Shown: piece by piece, positions 43,854 through 53,043 of the stretch
Layout of the letters: the number at the start of each line of letters is the position of its first letter
How positions within the stretch are numbered: position 1 is the stretch's first letter
Assembly (NCBI RefSeq): GCF_014358015.1
Contig: NZ_JACONV010000011.1
Span: 85,535-149,534, forward strand
Length of the DNA stretch: 64,000 nucleotides
DNA from: Pseudomonas triticifolii
GTDB taxonomy: Bacteria > Pseudomonadota > Gammaproteobacteria > Pseudomonadales > Pseudomonadaceae
Direction: 5' to 3'
The notes under the pieces: generated by a model
Told to the model about the DNA's origin: nothing
What the model saw: the letters and a program-made list of their open reading frames with translations, nothing else
The model's database searches: none
Made by a program: the position numbers and the translations under genes

Positions 43854-44723
43854 CTACTCTTTCTGCTTGTCCAGCGCGACCTGATACAGCAGATTCTTGC
43901 GCACCCCGGTTATCTCTGCTGCCAGTGCGGCAGCGCGCTTGAGCGGCATTTCCTCAAGCAGCAGATCCAGAATCCTGCGTGCGTCTGCGCCAATCACATC
44001 CTCATCCTCGGGCGGCGTCCAGCCTGCTACCAACACCACGCATTCACCGCGTTGCTGATTACTGTCGGACTCGACGAAGGCTCGCAGCTCTGCCAATGGC
44101 AGACCCTTAAGGGTTTCGAATGTTTTGGTTATTTCACGCGCCAGCAAGGCAGGACGCTCGGCGCCGAACACCAATTCCATGTCCTGCAGGCACTCAAGAA
44201 TACGATGTGGCGCCTCGTAGAAAATCAGCGTACGAGGCTCTTCCTTGACGGCTTCGAGCCGGGCTCTGCGCCCGACCGCCTTGGCAGGCAGAAAACCTTC
44301 GAATATGAACCGGTCAGAAGGAAGACCCGCCGCCGACAGCGCTGCGATCAAGGCGCATGCACCCGGCACGGGCACCACCGGCACGCCGGCTGCGCGCGCC
44401 TGACGCACCAGGTGGTAGCCAGGATCGGAAATCAGCGGCGTGCCCGCATCAGAAATCAGCGCGACATCATCGCCGGCCAGCAACCGGGTGATAAACCGGC
44501 TACCCTCATCCCGCTCGTTATGCTCATGGCATGCGGCCAGCGGCGTCGATATGCCGAAGTGTTGCATCAGACGCGACGAGTGTCGCGTATCCTCGGCCGC
44601 AATCAACGCAACCTCGCGCAGAACCTTCAGCGCCCGCACGCTCATGTCATCCAGATTGCCGATAGGGGTAGCCACCACATAAAGCGAGCCAGGGGTGGAA
44701 TTCGAAGCAACCGGGACAGTCAA
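43854..44723 (-). CDS. rsmI: 16S rRNA 2'-O-ribose C1402 methyltransferase RsmI
   Basis: A 289-residue enzyme of the tetrapyrrole methylase fold that methylates the ribose of C1402, the same nucleotide modified by RsmH encoded nearby. LYVVATPIGNLDDMSVRAL, AAEDTRHSSRLM and SDAGTPLISDPGYHLV are diagnostic. The start appears to be TTG at 44723 with GAGGT about 9 nt upstream; no in-frame ATG lies close. It is divergent from lpoA. The 274-bp gap holds a TACAAT-type -10 facing lpoA and no gene I can support. Confidence 0.93.
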   Translation of the reverse strand: MTVPVASNSTPGSLYVVATPIGNLDDMSVRALKVLREVALIAAEDTRHSSRLMQHFGISTPLAACHEHNERDEGSRFITRLLAGDDVALISDAGTPLISDPGYHLVRQARAAGVPVVPVPGACALIAALSAAGLPSDRFIFEGFLPAKAVGRRARLEAVKEEPRTLIFYEAPHRILECLQDMELVFGAERPALLAREITKTFETLKGLPLAELRAFVESDSNQQRGECVVLVAGWTPPEDEDVIGADARRILDLLLEEMPLKRAAALAAEITGVRKNLLYQVALDKQKE

Positions 44724-44997
44724 AGCGCAGACCTCATGTTTAACAAGCAGGGTGTCGGGAAAAACGCATTGTACAGGCAACGACCCTGATCAGCGGTTTG
44801 TGCATCAGGGAAGTCCATAAAAAAGGAATAAGGACGCATGATTTTTCTTCAGCGCTGTATACCGTCGCCTGCCGCAGTCCAGTGGATTGCAGGATAGAAG
44901 ACGCGGTCACACGCAATATCACACCTTCGAAGTCGCGCCCCGGCCAGTGCTTGGGTACAATTCGCCGTTAATTCGCTCGAGTATCAGGAACACATCA

Positions 44998-46812
44998 ATG
45001 ATCGCCTGCCTGCGGCTGTTCTCTGCCCTCTGCCTCGCTGCACTTCTTGCAGCCTGCGCCAGCTCGCCCTCGTCCAGTCTTGGCGAGCTTCCTCGCACCC
45101 CGGATGCCAGTATCGAGCAACTGCTTGAACAGGCGTCGGCTGCCAAGACCCCGGAACAGGCCGCAACCCTGCGCCTGAGCGCTGCCGATCTGGCCAACCG
45201 CCAGAATGATGCAGGGCGCGCCGCGCAGATTCTTGGTCAGGTACAGCTGGATCAGCTCAAACCAGGCCTGCAGGTGTTCGCCAGCACGCTGTCCGCCGAA
45301 CTGGCCATGGGCCGCAACCAGCCCAAGGCTGCCTTGACGGCACTCAACCACCCAAGCATACAACGCCTGGGTGAGCTGTCGGTCGAGCAGCAGGTTCGCA
45401 CTCATATGGTCAAGGCGCGCGCACTGGAAGCCGACGGTCAGATCCTGCCTGCCGCCAGCGAGCGCGTCTTTGCAGGCCCGCTGCTGCAAGGCGCTGACGC
45501 CAGCGCCAATAACGATGCTATCTGGAAACTGGTGTCGTCCCTGCCGGCCGAACAGCTGCAAGCCAATGCAACCGGCGACATGGCTGGCTGGTTGAGCCTG
45601 GCCCGCTCGGTCAAGGGTGCAGGCACGCTGGAACAGCAACAGGCAGCCATAGACACCTGGAAAGCACAGAATCCCCAACACCCTGCCGCACTGCAACTGC
45701 CGACCACCCTCGCCCAACTGCGCGCCCTGACCAGCGAACCGCTGACCAAAATCGCGCTGCTGCTGCCTCAGGATGGCCAACTGGCGGCCGTCGCGAAAGC
45801 GTTGCGTGAAGGCTTCATGGCCGCCCATTACCAGGCTCAGCAGGCTGGCCAGAACCCTCCGGCCATCCAGGTATTCGACAGCTCGCGTCTGACCTCGATG
45901 GACGAGTTCTATCGTCAGGCACAGGCAGCTGGCGTCCAGCTGGTCGTAGGTCCACTGGAAAAGAATCTGGTCAAGCAATTGAACAGTCGCGAGCATCTTC
46001 CTATCACTACACTGGCGCTCAACTACAGCGATGCTGGTAACGAAGGGCCTCCTCAACTGTTTCAGTTCGGTCTGGCCGCAGAAGACGAAGCACGTGAAGT
46101 TGCACGTCGCGCCTGGGCCGATGGTAAGCGCAGTGCCGTTGCCATGGTGCCCAAGGGCGAATGGGGCGACCGCGTGCTGGATGCTTTCCGCAAGAGCTGG
46201 CAAGCCAAGGGCGGCACACTGATCGCAGCCGAACACGTTGACCAGCCTGTCGAACTGGCCCAACAGGTCGCCGATCTGTTCCAGTTGCGCAAAAGCGAAG
46301 GCCGCGCCCAGCGCCTGCAAAGCACCGTAGGCACCCAGGTTGCCGCACAACCAAGCCGCCGCCAGGACATCGACTTCATGTTCCTTGCCGCCACGCCGCA
46401 GCAGGCCCAGCAGATCAAGCCGACCATGGTGTTCCAGTACGCTGGTGACGTTCCTGTCTACGCCACCTCTCACCTGTTTACCAACAGCAACGACCATGCC
46501 CAGTACATGGACCTGAACGGTGTGCGCTTCTGCGAGACACCTTGGTTGCTCAACGCCAACGACCCACTGCGCCAGCAAGTGACCGCTCAGTGGCCGCAAG
46601 CCTCCGGCAGCCTGGGTCGCCTGTACGCCATGGGCATCGACGCCTATCGCCTGGCACCACGTCTTGGCCAGCTCAAGACGCTGCCGGACAGCCGCATTGA
46701 TGGCCTGTCGGGCAGCCTGAGCATGACACCTGGCCGTCGCGTGGAGCGTCAGTTGCCATGGGCCGAGTTCGTTGACGGCAAGATCCAGCGCCTGCCGGAC
46801 ACCGCACCTTGA
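44998..46812 (+). CDS. lpoA: Penicillin-binding protein activator lipoprotein LpoA
   Basis: A 604-residue outer-membrane lipoprotein. Lipobox LLAAC gives Cys19. The N-terminal half is TPR-like helical repeats (about 40-260), a linker follows, and the C-terminal half is a periplasmic-binding-protein fold (KIALLLPQDGQLAAVAKALR, VVGPLEKNLV). LpoA stimulates PBP1a-type synthases from the outer membrane. ATG at 44998 is the one that starts the signal peptide; the longer frame is ignored. The stop overlaps yraN. Confidence 0.92.
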   Translation: MIACLRLFSALCLAALLAACASSPSSSLGELPRTPDASIEQLLEQASAAKTPEQAATLRLSAADLANRQNDAGRAAQILGQVQLDQLKPGLQVFASTLSAELAMGRNQPKAALTALNHPSIQRLGELSVEQQVRTHMVKARALEADGQILPAASERVFAGPLLQGADASANNDAIWKLVSSLPAEQLQANATGDMAGWLSLARSVKGAGTLEQQQAAIDTWKAQNPQHPAALQLPTTLAQLRALTSEPLTKIALLLPQDGQLAAVAKALREGFMAAHYQAQQAGQNPPAIQVFDSSRLTSMDEFYRQAQAAGVQLVVGPLEKNLVKQLNSREHLPITTLALNYSDAGNEGPPQLFQFGLAAEDEAREVARRAWADGKRSAVAMVPKGEWGDRVLDAFRKSWQAKGGTLIAAEHVDQPVELAQQVADLFQLRKSEGRAQRLQSTVGTQVAAQPSRRQDIDFMFLAATPQQAQQIKPTMVFQYAGDVPVYATSHLFTNSNDHAQYMDLNGVRFCETPWLLNANDPLRQQVTAQWPQASGSLGRLYAMGIDAYRLAPRLGQLKTLPDSRIDGLSGSLSMTPGRRVERQLPWAEFVDGKIQRLPDTAP

Positions 46813-47183
46813 TATCACGCAACACCCGGCAACAAGCAGGGCGCGAGGCAGAAGCCTACGCCCTGCAGCATTTGCAACAACAGGGTTTGCACCTGATCGC
46901 ACAAAACTGGTTATGCAAACGTGGCGAGCTTGATCTAGTCATGCTCGACGGCGATACAGTAGTATTCGTCGAAGTTCGCTACCGACGTCATTCCGGCTGG
47001 GGTGGCGCGGTTGAAAGCGTGGATTTTCGTAAACAGGCAAAGCTCGTCACCGCTGCACAGTTTTTCCTGCAACAAGAGTCAGACTGGGCCCGCTATCCCT
47101 GTCGTTTCGACGTGGTCGCGGTTGAAGGAGTATCAGGCGCATCAGCTCCCTTGAACTGGATCAGGAACGCTTTCGACAGCTGA
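46809..47183 (+). CDS. yraN: YraN/UPF0102 endonuclease-like protein
   Basis: A 124-residue protein of the YraN family with a PD-(D/E)xK nuclease-like core: GREAEAYALQHL, KRGELDLVMLDGDTVVFVEVRYR. The Asp and Glu of the motif are kept; the usual Lys is Arg (EVRYR). Function is not established. The start is TTG at 46809 overlapping the lpoA stop as TTGA, which implies translational coupling. Confidence 0.85.
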   Translation: MISRNTRQQAGREAEAYALQHLQQQGLHLIAQNWLCKRGELDLVMLDGDTVVFVEVRYRRHSGWGGAVESVDFRKQAKLVTAAQFFLQQESDWARYPCRFDVVAVEGVSGASAPLNWIRNAFDS

Positions 47184-47306
47184 CAAGCCGCAGCGCAGTC
47201 ATGACCGGCACGAAGCCACCACCACTACCGATTTCGCTATTGCTTTGCGGGCTGCACACCGGCATGCCGGGGGTAGCCGCCGTACGCTCTAATTAAGGTC
47301 ACATTG

Positions 47307-47900
47307 ATGGACATGCAATCCCGAATTCGCCGGCTGTTTCAAGCCAGCATCGATACCAAGCAACAGGCGATGGAAGTCCTTGCACCCTTTATCGAGCAAG
47401 CCAGTCAGGTCATGGTCAACGCCCTGCTTAACGAGGGCAAGATGCTCGCCTGCGGCAACGGCGGATCAGCGGGCGATGCCCAGCATTTCTCATCCGAATT
47501 GCTCAACCGGTTCGAGCGCGAGCGGCCAAGTCTGCCGGCGATCGCGCTGACCACCGACAGCTCGACCATCACCTCCATTGCCAACGATTACAGCTACAAC
47601 GAGATCTTCTCCAAACAGATCCGCGCATTGGGTCAACCTGGGGACGTATTGCTGGCGATTTCCACCAGCGGCAACTCGGCGAACATTATTCAGGCCATCC
47701 AGGCCGCACATGATCGCGAAATGATTGTCGTAGCATTGACGGGACGCGACGGTGGCGGAATGGCCTCGCTGCTCTTGCCGGAAGACGTGGAGATTCGCGT
47801 ACCGGCCAACGTCACGGCACGCATACAAGAAGTCCATCTGCTGGCGATCCATTGCCTTTGTGATCTGATCGACAGCCAACTGTTCGGGAGTGAAGAATGA
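47307..47900 (+). CDS. gmhA: Phosphoheptose isomerase GmhA / DiaA-type SIS protein
   Basis: A 197-residue SIS-domain protein. GNGGSAGDAQHFSSEL, TTDSSTITSIANDY and STSGNSANIIQAI bind sugar phosphate. GmhA converts sedoheptulose-7-phosphate to heptose-7-phosphate for LPS core. The neighbours yraN and dolP are those of E. coli diaA, a DnaA-binding paralogue, so identity rests on weighing sequence against context. Pseudomonas annotations favour GmhA. ATG at 47307; a TTG lies just before it. The 123-bp gap after yraN holds no gene. Confidence 0.82.
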   Translation: MDMQSRIRRLFQASIDTKQQAMEVLAPFIEQASQVMVNALLNEGKMLACGNGGSAGDAQHFSSELLNRFERERPSLPAIALTTDSSTITSIANDYSYNEIFSKQIRALGQPGDVLLAISTSGNSANIIQAIQAAHDREMIVVALTGRDGGGMASLLLPEDVEIRVPANVTARIQEVHLLAIHCLCDLIDSQLFGSEE

Positions 47901-48475
47901 CCCCTAATCGTCTTAGCCTACTGGTTCTGACACTGTGCCTGAGCATCACCGGATGCAGCTCGGTTATCACCGCCGCTCGCGAAAAGCCGATCGAGGACGA
48001 TCGCGGCACACGCACTTTTGGCAGCAAGATCGATGACTCACTGATCGAAACCAAGGCAGCCGTGAATATCTCCAAGGCCAGCCCTGACCTTGCCGAAGGT
48101 TCACACATCGTTGTCACCAGCTTCAACGGCATCGTTCTGCTGGCTGGCCAGACCCCGCGCGCAGACCTCAAGGCCATGGCCGAACAGGCTGCAAGCTCCG
48201 TACAGCGCGTCAAGAAGGTCAACAACGAGCTGCAGGTCATGGCACCTTCCTCGCTGCTGGCGCGCAACAATGACGCCTGGCTGACCACCAAGATCAAAAG
48301 CCAGATGATTGCCGACGCATCCATTCCCGGTTCGCGCATCAAGGTCGTGACCGAGAACGGCATCGTGTTCCTGCTGGGTCTGGTGACTCAGGACGAAGCC
48401 AATCGCGCCACCAACCTGGTGCAAGGCGTGTCCGGCGTTCAGAAGATCGTCAAGCTGTTCGAGTACATCGACTGA
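47897..48475 (+). CDS. dolP: BON-domain outer-membrane lipoprotein DolP (YraP)
   Basis: A 192-residue lipoprotein. Lipobox SITGC places the acylated Cys at about residue 20. Two BON domains follow (about 45-115 and 125-190), with GIVLLAGQT and GIVFLLGLV as their core strands. DolP binds anionic phospholipid at division sites and supports BAM and outer-membrane integrity. It overlaps gmhA by 4 bp (ATGA). Confidence 0.92.
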   Translation: MTPNRLSLLVLTLCLSITGCSSVITAAREKPIEDDRGTRTFGSKIDDSLIETKAAVNISKASPDLAEGSHIVVTSFNGIVLLAGQTPRADLKAMAEQAASSVQRVKKVNNELQVMAPSSLLARNNDAWLTTKIKSQMIADASIPGSRIKVVTENGIVFLLGLVTQDEANRATNLVQGVSGVQKIVKLFEYID

Positions 48476-48494
48476 CAGCCCGATCGCAGACATG

Positions 48495-48528
48495 AAAAAG
48501 GCGATCCTTGCGGATCGCCTTTTTTTAT
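48495..48528. terminator. Bidirectional intrinsic terminator between dolP and sspB
   Basis: AAAAAGGCGATCC and GGATCGCCTTTTTTT pair around TTGC. The T-run touches the sspB stop codon. Confidence 0.92.
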
Positions 48529-48941
48529 TTCACGACTTTAAGGCTCGGCCTGCCCGTCGGGCGAGGCGGCTCGCTGTCCGGCGGCGAATCATCGCCATCG
48601 TCCAGTTCGATATCGTCTTCTTCCTCCATTGAAGGCTCCAGATCGAAAACCATCCCCTGACCGTTCTCGCGGGCATAAATACCCAGGATGGCGGCGACAG
48701 GAACGTAAAGCGTGTGCGGCACACCACCGAAGCGGCCTTCAAAGCTGACGGCTTCGTTATCCATATGCAGATGACGCACTGCACTGGGCGAAACATTCAG
48801 GACAATCTGCCCATCGTTAGCAAAACCCTGAGGGACCTGCACGGATGGGAATTCCGCATTGACCAGCATATGCGGGGTGCAATCGTTATCAACGATCCAC
48901 TCATAAAGAGCACGAACCAGATAAGGGCGACTGGAGTTCAT
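48525..48941 (-). CDS. sspB: ClpXP adaptor SspB
   Basis: A 138-residue adaptor that delivers ssrA-tagged proteins to ClpXP. The N-terminal substrate domain starts RPYLVRALYEWIVDNDCTPH; an acidic linker (EEEDDIELDDGDD) leads to the C-terminal ClpX-binding peptide GRPSLKVVK. ATG at 48941; TTG just before it is ignored. It lies 17 bp after sspA. Confidence 0.95.
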   Translation of the reverse strand: MNSSRPYLVRALYEWIVDNDCTPHMLVNAEFPSVQVPQGFANDGQIVLNVSPSAVRHLHMDNEAVSFEGRFGGVPHTLYVPVAAILGIYARENGQGMVFDLEPSMEEEDDIELDDGDDSPPDSEPPRPTGRPSLKVVK

Positions 48942-48958
48942 CAACGGCTCCTTAAGCC

Positions 48959-49576
48959 TTAGCGCATTTCACGCTCGGCATCAGACAGACTTGCCTGAAA
49001 AGCCTCGCGTGCAAATTGACGCTCCATATAATCAAGCAACGGCTTGGCAGGCCGTGGCAATTCAATACCCATGATCGGCAAACGCCAGAGTATGGGCAGT
49101 AGACAGCAATCGACGAGACTTTGCTCGTCACTCAGAAAAAAAGCTTTGTCGGCAAACAAGGGGGAAACCCCTGTCAGGCTTTCCCGCAATTCCTTGCGCG
49201 CCTGCACACGAGCCTGCTCCTTGCTGCGCGTATCCAGAATCAAATCAACCAGAGCGCACCAGTCACGCTGGATCCGGTGGATCAGCAGCCGACTGTTGGC
49301 ACGGGCCACCGGGTACACGGGGAGCAGGGGCGGATGCGGATAGCGCTCGTCCAGATACTCCATCACTACCGTCGACTCGTACAACGCCAGGTCGCGATCA
49401 ACCAGCGTCGGCACACTGCCGTACGGATTCACTTCAATCAGTTGGGGCGGCTGACGACCGGCCACAACATCAATGATTTCAGCGCTGACACCCTTCTCGG
49501 CGAGCACGATACGCACACGATGAGAATAGTGGTCGGCGGGGTCGGAGTAACAGGCCAACCGGTTGGTCACGCCCAT
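48959..49576 (-). CDS. sspA: Stringent starvation protein A
   Basis: A 205-residue GST-fold protein that binds RNA polymerase. RLACYSDPADHYSHRVRIVL starts the thioredoxin-like domain without a catalytic Cys; the helical domain follows. SspA affects stress, acid tolerance and virulence gene expression; in Francisella and Pseudomonas it works with MglA-like partners or MvaT-type systems. ATG at 49576 follows AGGAGG. The 222-bp upstream gap holds its promoter but no gene. Confidence 0.95.
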   Translation of the reverse strand: MGVTNRLACYSDPADHYSHRVRIVLAEKGVSAEIIDVVAGRQPPQLIEVNPYGSVPTLVDRDLALYESTVVMEYLDERYPHPPLLPVYPVARANSRLLIHRIQRDWCALVDLILDTRSKEQARVQARKELRESLTGVSPLFADKAFFLSDEQSLVDCCLLPILWRLPIMGIELPRPAKPLLDYMERQFAREAFQASLSDAEREMR

Positions 49577-49798
49577 GGTGATCCTCCTCGCTTGTTAAAT
49601 TTATCGGACAGATGAAAGAACACACCTCAAGTGGCTGCGATAACGCATACAACGTGACAGGTGCTCATCGCGGGCGACACGATAGCTCATTTACGCCTAC
49701 TAATTTCTGTAATCTTGCCCTGCCAGGCTATTCGCCGCTTATTTAAGCGCCATTGCGACGGCAAAGGGGCATTTGTGTAAAGCGGGCGTGGCAAACGC

Positions 49799-50578
49799 TC
49801 AACGAATGTCCTTCCAGTACTCACGCTTGAGCAAGTAAACGAAGATCAACAGCACGACCAGGTAGAGCAACACGTAGGTGCCGATGCGCTGATGCCGCAA
49901 CTTGTCCGGGTTGGCCGAATAATCCAGAAACGTCACCAGATTCCTGATTTTCTCATCGAACCGAGCGGGTGTCAGGCTTCCTGAATGGGGCACGATGGTC
50001 AGCTGATCACAGGCCTCATGGGTCAGCGGCGCACCACTCAGCGGGTCGTATTGTTTCTTACCCTCGACCTCGCGCTGCACCTGCTTGCACCCCATCACCT
50101 GACGCCCCTGCAGCGAGACCAGCACATTCGGCATCGCGACGTCAGGAAAAACCTTGTTGTTAACCCCCCAGGGCCGCGCCGGATCCTCATAGAACGAGCG
50201 CAGATAGCCATAAAGCCAATCAGCCCCACGCACCCGCGCCACCAGCGTGAGATCGGGCGGTACCGCACCGAACCAGGCTTTGGCATCCGCTGGCTGCATG
50301 CCCGTCCGCATGTGATCACCGATCTTTGCGCCTGTGAACACCAGCTTTTCAAGCATCACTTCATGGGGAATGCCCAGGTCATCGGCAACGCGCTCATAGC
50401 GCTGATACTTGGCGCTGTGACAGCCCATGCAGTAATTGACGAACGTGCGCGCGCCATCCTGTAACGCCGCTTTGTCGGACACGTCAATGTCGACACTCTC
50501 GAGCGACACGCTGCTTGATGCCCCGAACACAAACGCGGGCAGCGCGACAAAGATCAATACAGCCAGGAGTCTTTTCAT
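49799..50578 (-). CDS. petC: Ubiquinol-cytochrome c reductase, cytochrome c1
   Basis: A 259-residue exported c-type cytochrome. Signal peptide about 1-20, heme c motif CMGCH near residue 51, and a C-terminal TM anchor (IGTYVLLYLVVLLIFVYLL). It passes electrons from the Rieske centre to cytochrome c in the bc1 complex. The ATG overlaps the cytochrome b stop by one base. Last gene of petABC. Confidence 0.96.
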   Translation of the reverse strand: MKRLLAVLIFVALPAFVFGASSSVSLESVDIDVSDKAALQDGARTFVNYCMGCHSAKYQRYERVADDLGIPHEVMLEKLVFTGAKIGDHMRTGMQPADAKAWFGAVPPDLTLVARVRGADWLYGYLRSFYEDPARPWGVNNKVFPDVAMPNVLVSLQGRQVMGCKQVQREVEGKKQYDPLSGAPLTHEACDQLTIVPHSGSLTPARFDEKIRNLVTFLDYSANPDKLRHQRIGTYVLLYLVVLLIFVYLLKREYWKDIR

Positions 50579-51789
50579 TACCCCGTCACCCGCTCCGGAA
50601 CCGGCCGCGTACGTTCAAGCCGGGTATAAAAAGGCATCAACAGGAAGTAGGCGAAGTACAGGCAGGCGCAGACCTGTGCCACCAGCGTGCGCCCCGGCGT
50701 AGGCGGCTGAACACCGAGATAACCGAGGGTCACGAATGACACACAGAACAGGATCAGCGCCACCCGGCTGATCCAGCCCTTGTAGCGCATGGATCTGACC
50801 GGACTGCGATCCAGCCACGGCAGCACGAACAGGACGGCGATGGCCGAGCCCATGGCCATAACGCCCATCAGCTTGTCTGGAACGGCGCGCAGGATTGCGT
50901 AGAAAGGCGTGAAATACCAGACCGGCGCAATGTGCTCCGGGGTCTTGAAGGCGTTGGCCGGCTCGAAGTTCTGCTTCTCCAGAAAGTACCCGCCCATTTC
51001 CGGAAAAAAGAATACGACCGTACAGAACACAAACAGAAACACCACCACGCCCACCAGGTCCTTGAGGGTGAAGTACGGATGAAAGGCGATGCCGTCCAGC
51101 GGCTTGCCGCTCTCATCCTTGTGCTTCTTGATGTCGATGCCGTCCGGGTTGTTCGACCCCACTTCATGCAGCGCGAGAATATGCAGCACCACCAGACCCA
51201 GAATGACGATGGGCAATGCCACGACATGCAGCGCAAAGAACCGATTGAGGGTGATGCCTGAGACCAGATAATCCCCACGAATCCACTGGGCCAGATCCTC
51301 GCCAATGACAGGAATTGCCCCGAACAGCGAGATGATCACCTGCGCCCCCCAATAAGACATCTGCCCCCAGGGCAACAGATAGCCCATGAAAGCTTCTGCC
51401 ATCAGGCACAGGTAAATCAGCATGCCGAATATCCAGACCAGCTCACGGGGCTTCTGATAAGACCCGTAGAGCAATCCGCGAAACATGTGCAGGTAGACGA
51501 CGATGAAAAACGCCGAGGCGCCCGTCGAGTGCAGCAGGCGCAGGATGGCACCGTACTCGACATCGCGCATGATGTATTCAATCGACGCGAAGGCTCCTTC
51601 GGCCGTGGGCGTATAGCTCATGGTCAGCCAGATGCCGGTCAGAATCTGATTGACCAGCACCAGCAAGGCCAGCGAGCCGAAGAAGTAGAAAAAATTGAGG
51701 TTGCGCGGGACGTAATACTTGCTCAGATGCTCTTCCCACATTCTCGTGGCGGGGAAACGTGCATCAATCCAGTCCACCAGCCTGCCCAT
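50578..51789 (-). CDS. petB: Cytochrome b of the bc1 complex
   Basis: A 403-residue membrane protein with eight TM helices. Two heme-ligand His pairs occur in helices B and D (HSTGASAFFIVVYLHMFRGL and FALHVVALPIVILGLVVLHI). The quinol-site PEWY-like motif appears as PVWYFTPFYAIL. It oxidises quinol and pumps charge through the Q cycle. It overlaps its neighbours by one base on each side. Confidence 0.96.
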   Translation of the reverse strand: MGRLVDWIDARFPATRMWEEHLSKYYVPRNLNFFYFFGSLALLVLVNQILTGIWLTMSYTPTAEGAFASIEYIMRDVEYGAILRLLHSTGASAFFIVVYLHMFRGLLYGSYQKPRELVWIFGMLIYLCLMAEAFMGYLLPWGQMSYWGAQVIISLFGAIPVIGEDLAQWIRGDYLVSGITLNRFFALHVVALPIVILGLVVLHILALHEVGSNNPDGIDIKKHKDESGKPLDGIAFHPYFTLKDLVGVVVFLFVFCTVVFFFPEMGGYFLEKQNFEPANAFKTPEHIAPVWYFTPFYAILRAVPDKLMGVMAMGSAIAVLFVLPWLDRSPVRSMRYKGWISRVALILFCVSFVTLGYLGVQPPTPGRTLVAQVCACLYFAYFLLMPFYTRLERTRPVPERVTG

Positions 51790-52382
51790 TACACGCCCTC
51801 CTGATCGACACCAATGACGATGACCGTGTCCGACTCATAGGAATAAGGGGGTACAGGCAGATTCAGCGGGGCGGGCTGCGACTTATACACCCGCCCTGCC
51901 AGATCGTAATGAGAGCCGTGACAAGGACAGAAATAGCCGCCCAGCCAGTCCTTGCCAAGGTCGACAGGCGCCACTTCAGGACGGAAGGTCGGCGAGCAGC
52001 CCAAGTGAGTACAGATACCGACCAGCAACACGATATCCGGCCTGATCGAGCGCACTGAAGGGTCCACGTAAGCGGGCTGAACCGACGCCCTGGATTGGGG
52101 ATCGGACAACTGCCCGGTCAGCTTGCCAAGGTTGTCGAGGATTTCAGGCGTACGCCTGAGGATGAATACCGGTTGTCCACGCCACTCGGCAACCATCTGC
52201 TGTCCCGGCTCTATCTTGCCGATGTTGACCTTGACCGGCGCACCTGCCGCACGAGCCTTGGCGCTCGGAGACCATGAGCCGACAAACGGAATAGCGGCCC
52301 CCACTGCGCCGGCCGCACCCAACACGGACGTGGCAGCCACGAGAAAGCGACGCCGGCCATCGTTCACGCCGTCATTGCTCAT
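51789..52382 (-). CDS. petA: Rieske iron-sulfur subunit of the bc1 complex
   Basis: A 197-residue protein. A twin-arginine-type start DGRRRFLVAATSVLG acts as signal anchor. 2Fe-2S ligands are CTHLGC and CPCHGSH, with the disulfide Cys of each motif. ATG at 52382 replaces the longer frame because it directly precedes the Tat motif. First gene of petA-petB-petC; the 205-bp upstream gap holds a terminator and presumably the promoter. Confidence 0.96.
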   Translation of the reverse strand: MSNDGVNDGRRRFLVAATSVLGAAGAVGAAIPFVGSWSPSAKARAAGAPVKVNIGKIEPGQQMVAEWRGQPVFILRRTPEILDNLGKLTGQLSDPQSRASVQPAYVDPSVRSIRPDIVLLVGICTHLGCSPTFRPEVAPVDLGKDWLGGYFCPCHGSHYDLAGRVYKSQPAPLNLPVPPYSYESDTVIVIGVDQEGV

Positions 52383-52586
52383 TCGACACCTCCCATCGGC
52401 GACACAGCCTGTCGGTCGCAGGCGTCTACCCGATAACAATTTAGCTGCTCTGAGCGCTGACGAGGACGGGCAAAAACCCTCTTCGCCACGACCGCCTCAA
52501 AAGCAGTCGAAAACTGTGAATCAAGCGTTACAGCCCGCCCCACGACCTCCATGAAAATGAGCCGCGATAAACCGGACCATAAAAAA

Positions 52587-52617
52587 ACGCCCAGCTCGAT
52601 AAACGAGGTGGGCGTTC
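52587..52617 (-). terminator. Intrinsic terminator of rplM-rpsI
   Basis: AACGCCCA and TGGGCGTT pair, with an inner CTCG/CGAG stem around ATAAA. The T-run on the minus strand follows. It lies 20 bp past the rpsI stop. Confidence 0.88.
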
Positions 52618-52636
52618 TTTTTGAACGAAGAGCGAA

Positions 52637-53029
52637 TTAACGCTTCGAGTACTGCGGACGCTTACGCGCTTTACGCAGACCGACTTTCTTACGTTCAACT
52701 TCACGAGCATCGCGAGTTACGAAGCCTGCTTTGCGCAGTGCGCCACGCAGGGTTTCGTCGTACTGCATCAGAGCGCGAGTGATACCGTGGCGGATTGCGC
52801 CAGCCTGACCACTTACACCGCCACCGATAACAGTGACGTAGATGTCGAACTTTTCAACGGTCTCGGTCAGTTCCAGCGGCTGACGAACTACCATGCGGGC
52901 AGTTTCGCGACCGAAGAACGAGTCCAGAGTGCGGTTGTTGATCGAGATGTTACCAGTACCCGGACGCAGGAAAACGCGTGCGGTTGCGGTCTTGCGACGG
53001 CCAGTGCCGTAATTTTGAGTCGCCGACAT
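52637..53029 (-). CDS. rpsI: 30S ribosomal protein S9
   Basis: A 130-residue ribosomal protein. YGTGRRKTATARVFLRPG opens it, and the basic tail GLRKARKRPQYSKR, which reaches the P-site tRNA, ends it. It follows rplM by 14 bp. Confidence 0.98.
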   Translation of the reverse strand: MSATQNYGTGRRKTATARVFLRPGTGNISINNRTLDSFFGRETARMVVRQPLELTETVEKFDIYVTVIGGGVSGQAGAIRHGITRALMQYDETLRGALRKAGFVTRDAREVERKKVGLRKARKRPQYSKR

Positions 53030-53043
53030 AATGAACTATTCCG

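Noticed and set aside
44724..44997. Search for a small gene or sRNA between rsmI and lpoA
   Set aside because: No supported frame or terminator-bounded transcript; only a weak promoter toward lpoA.
44995..46902. 635-codon open frame antisense to lpoA
   Set aside because: Same codon-bias shadow; no ribosome site or family resemblance, and lpoA has a clear lipoprotein signal.
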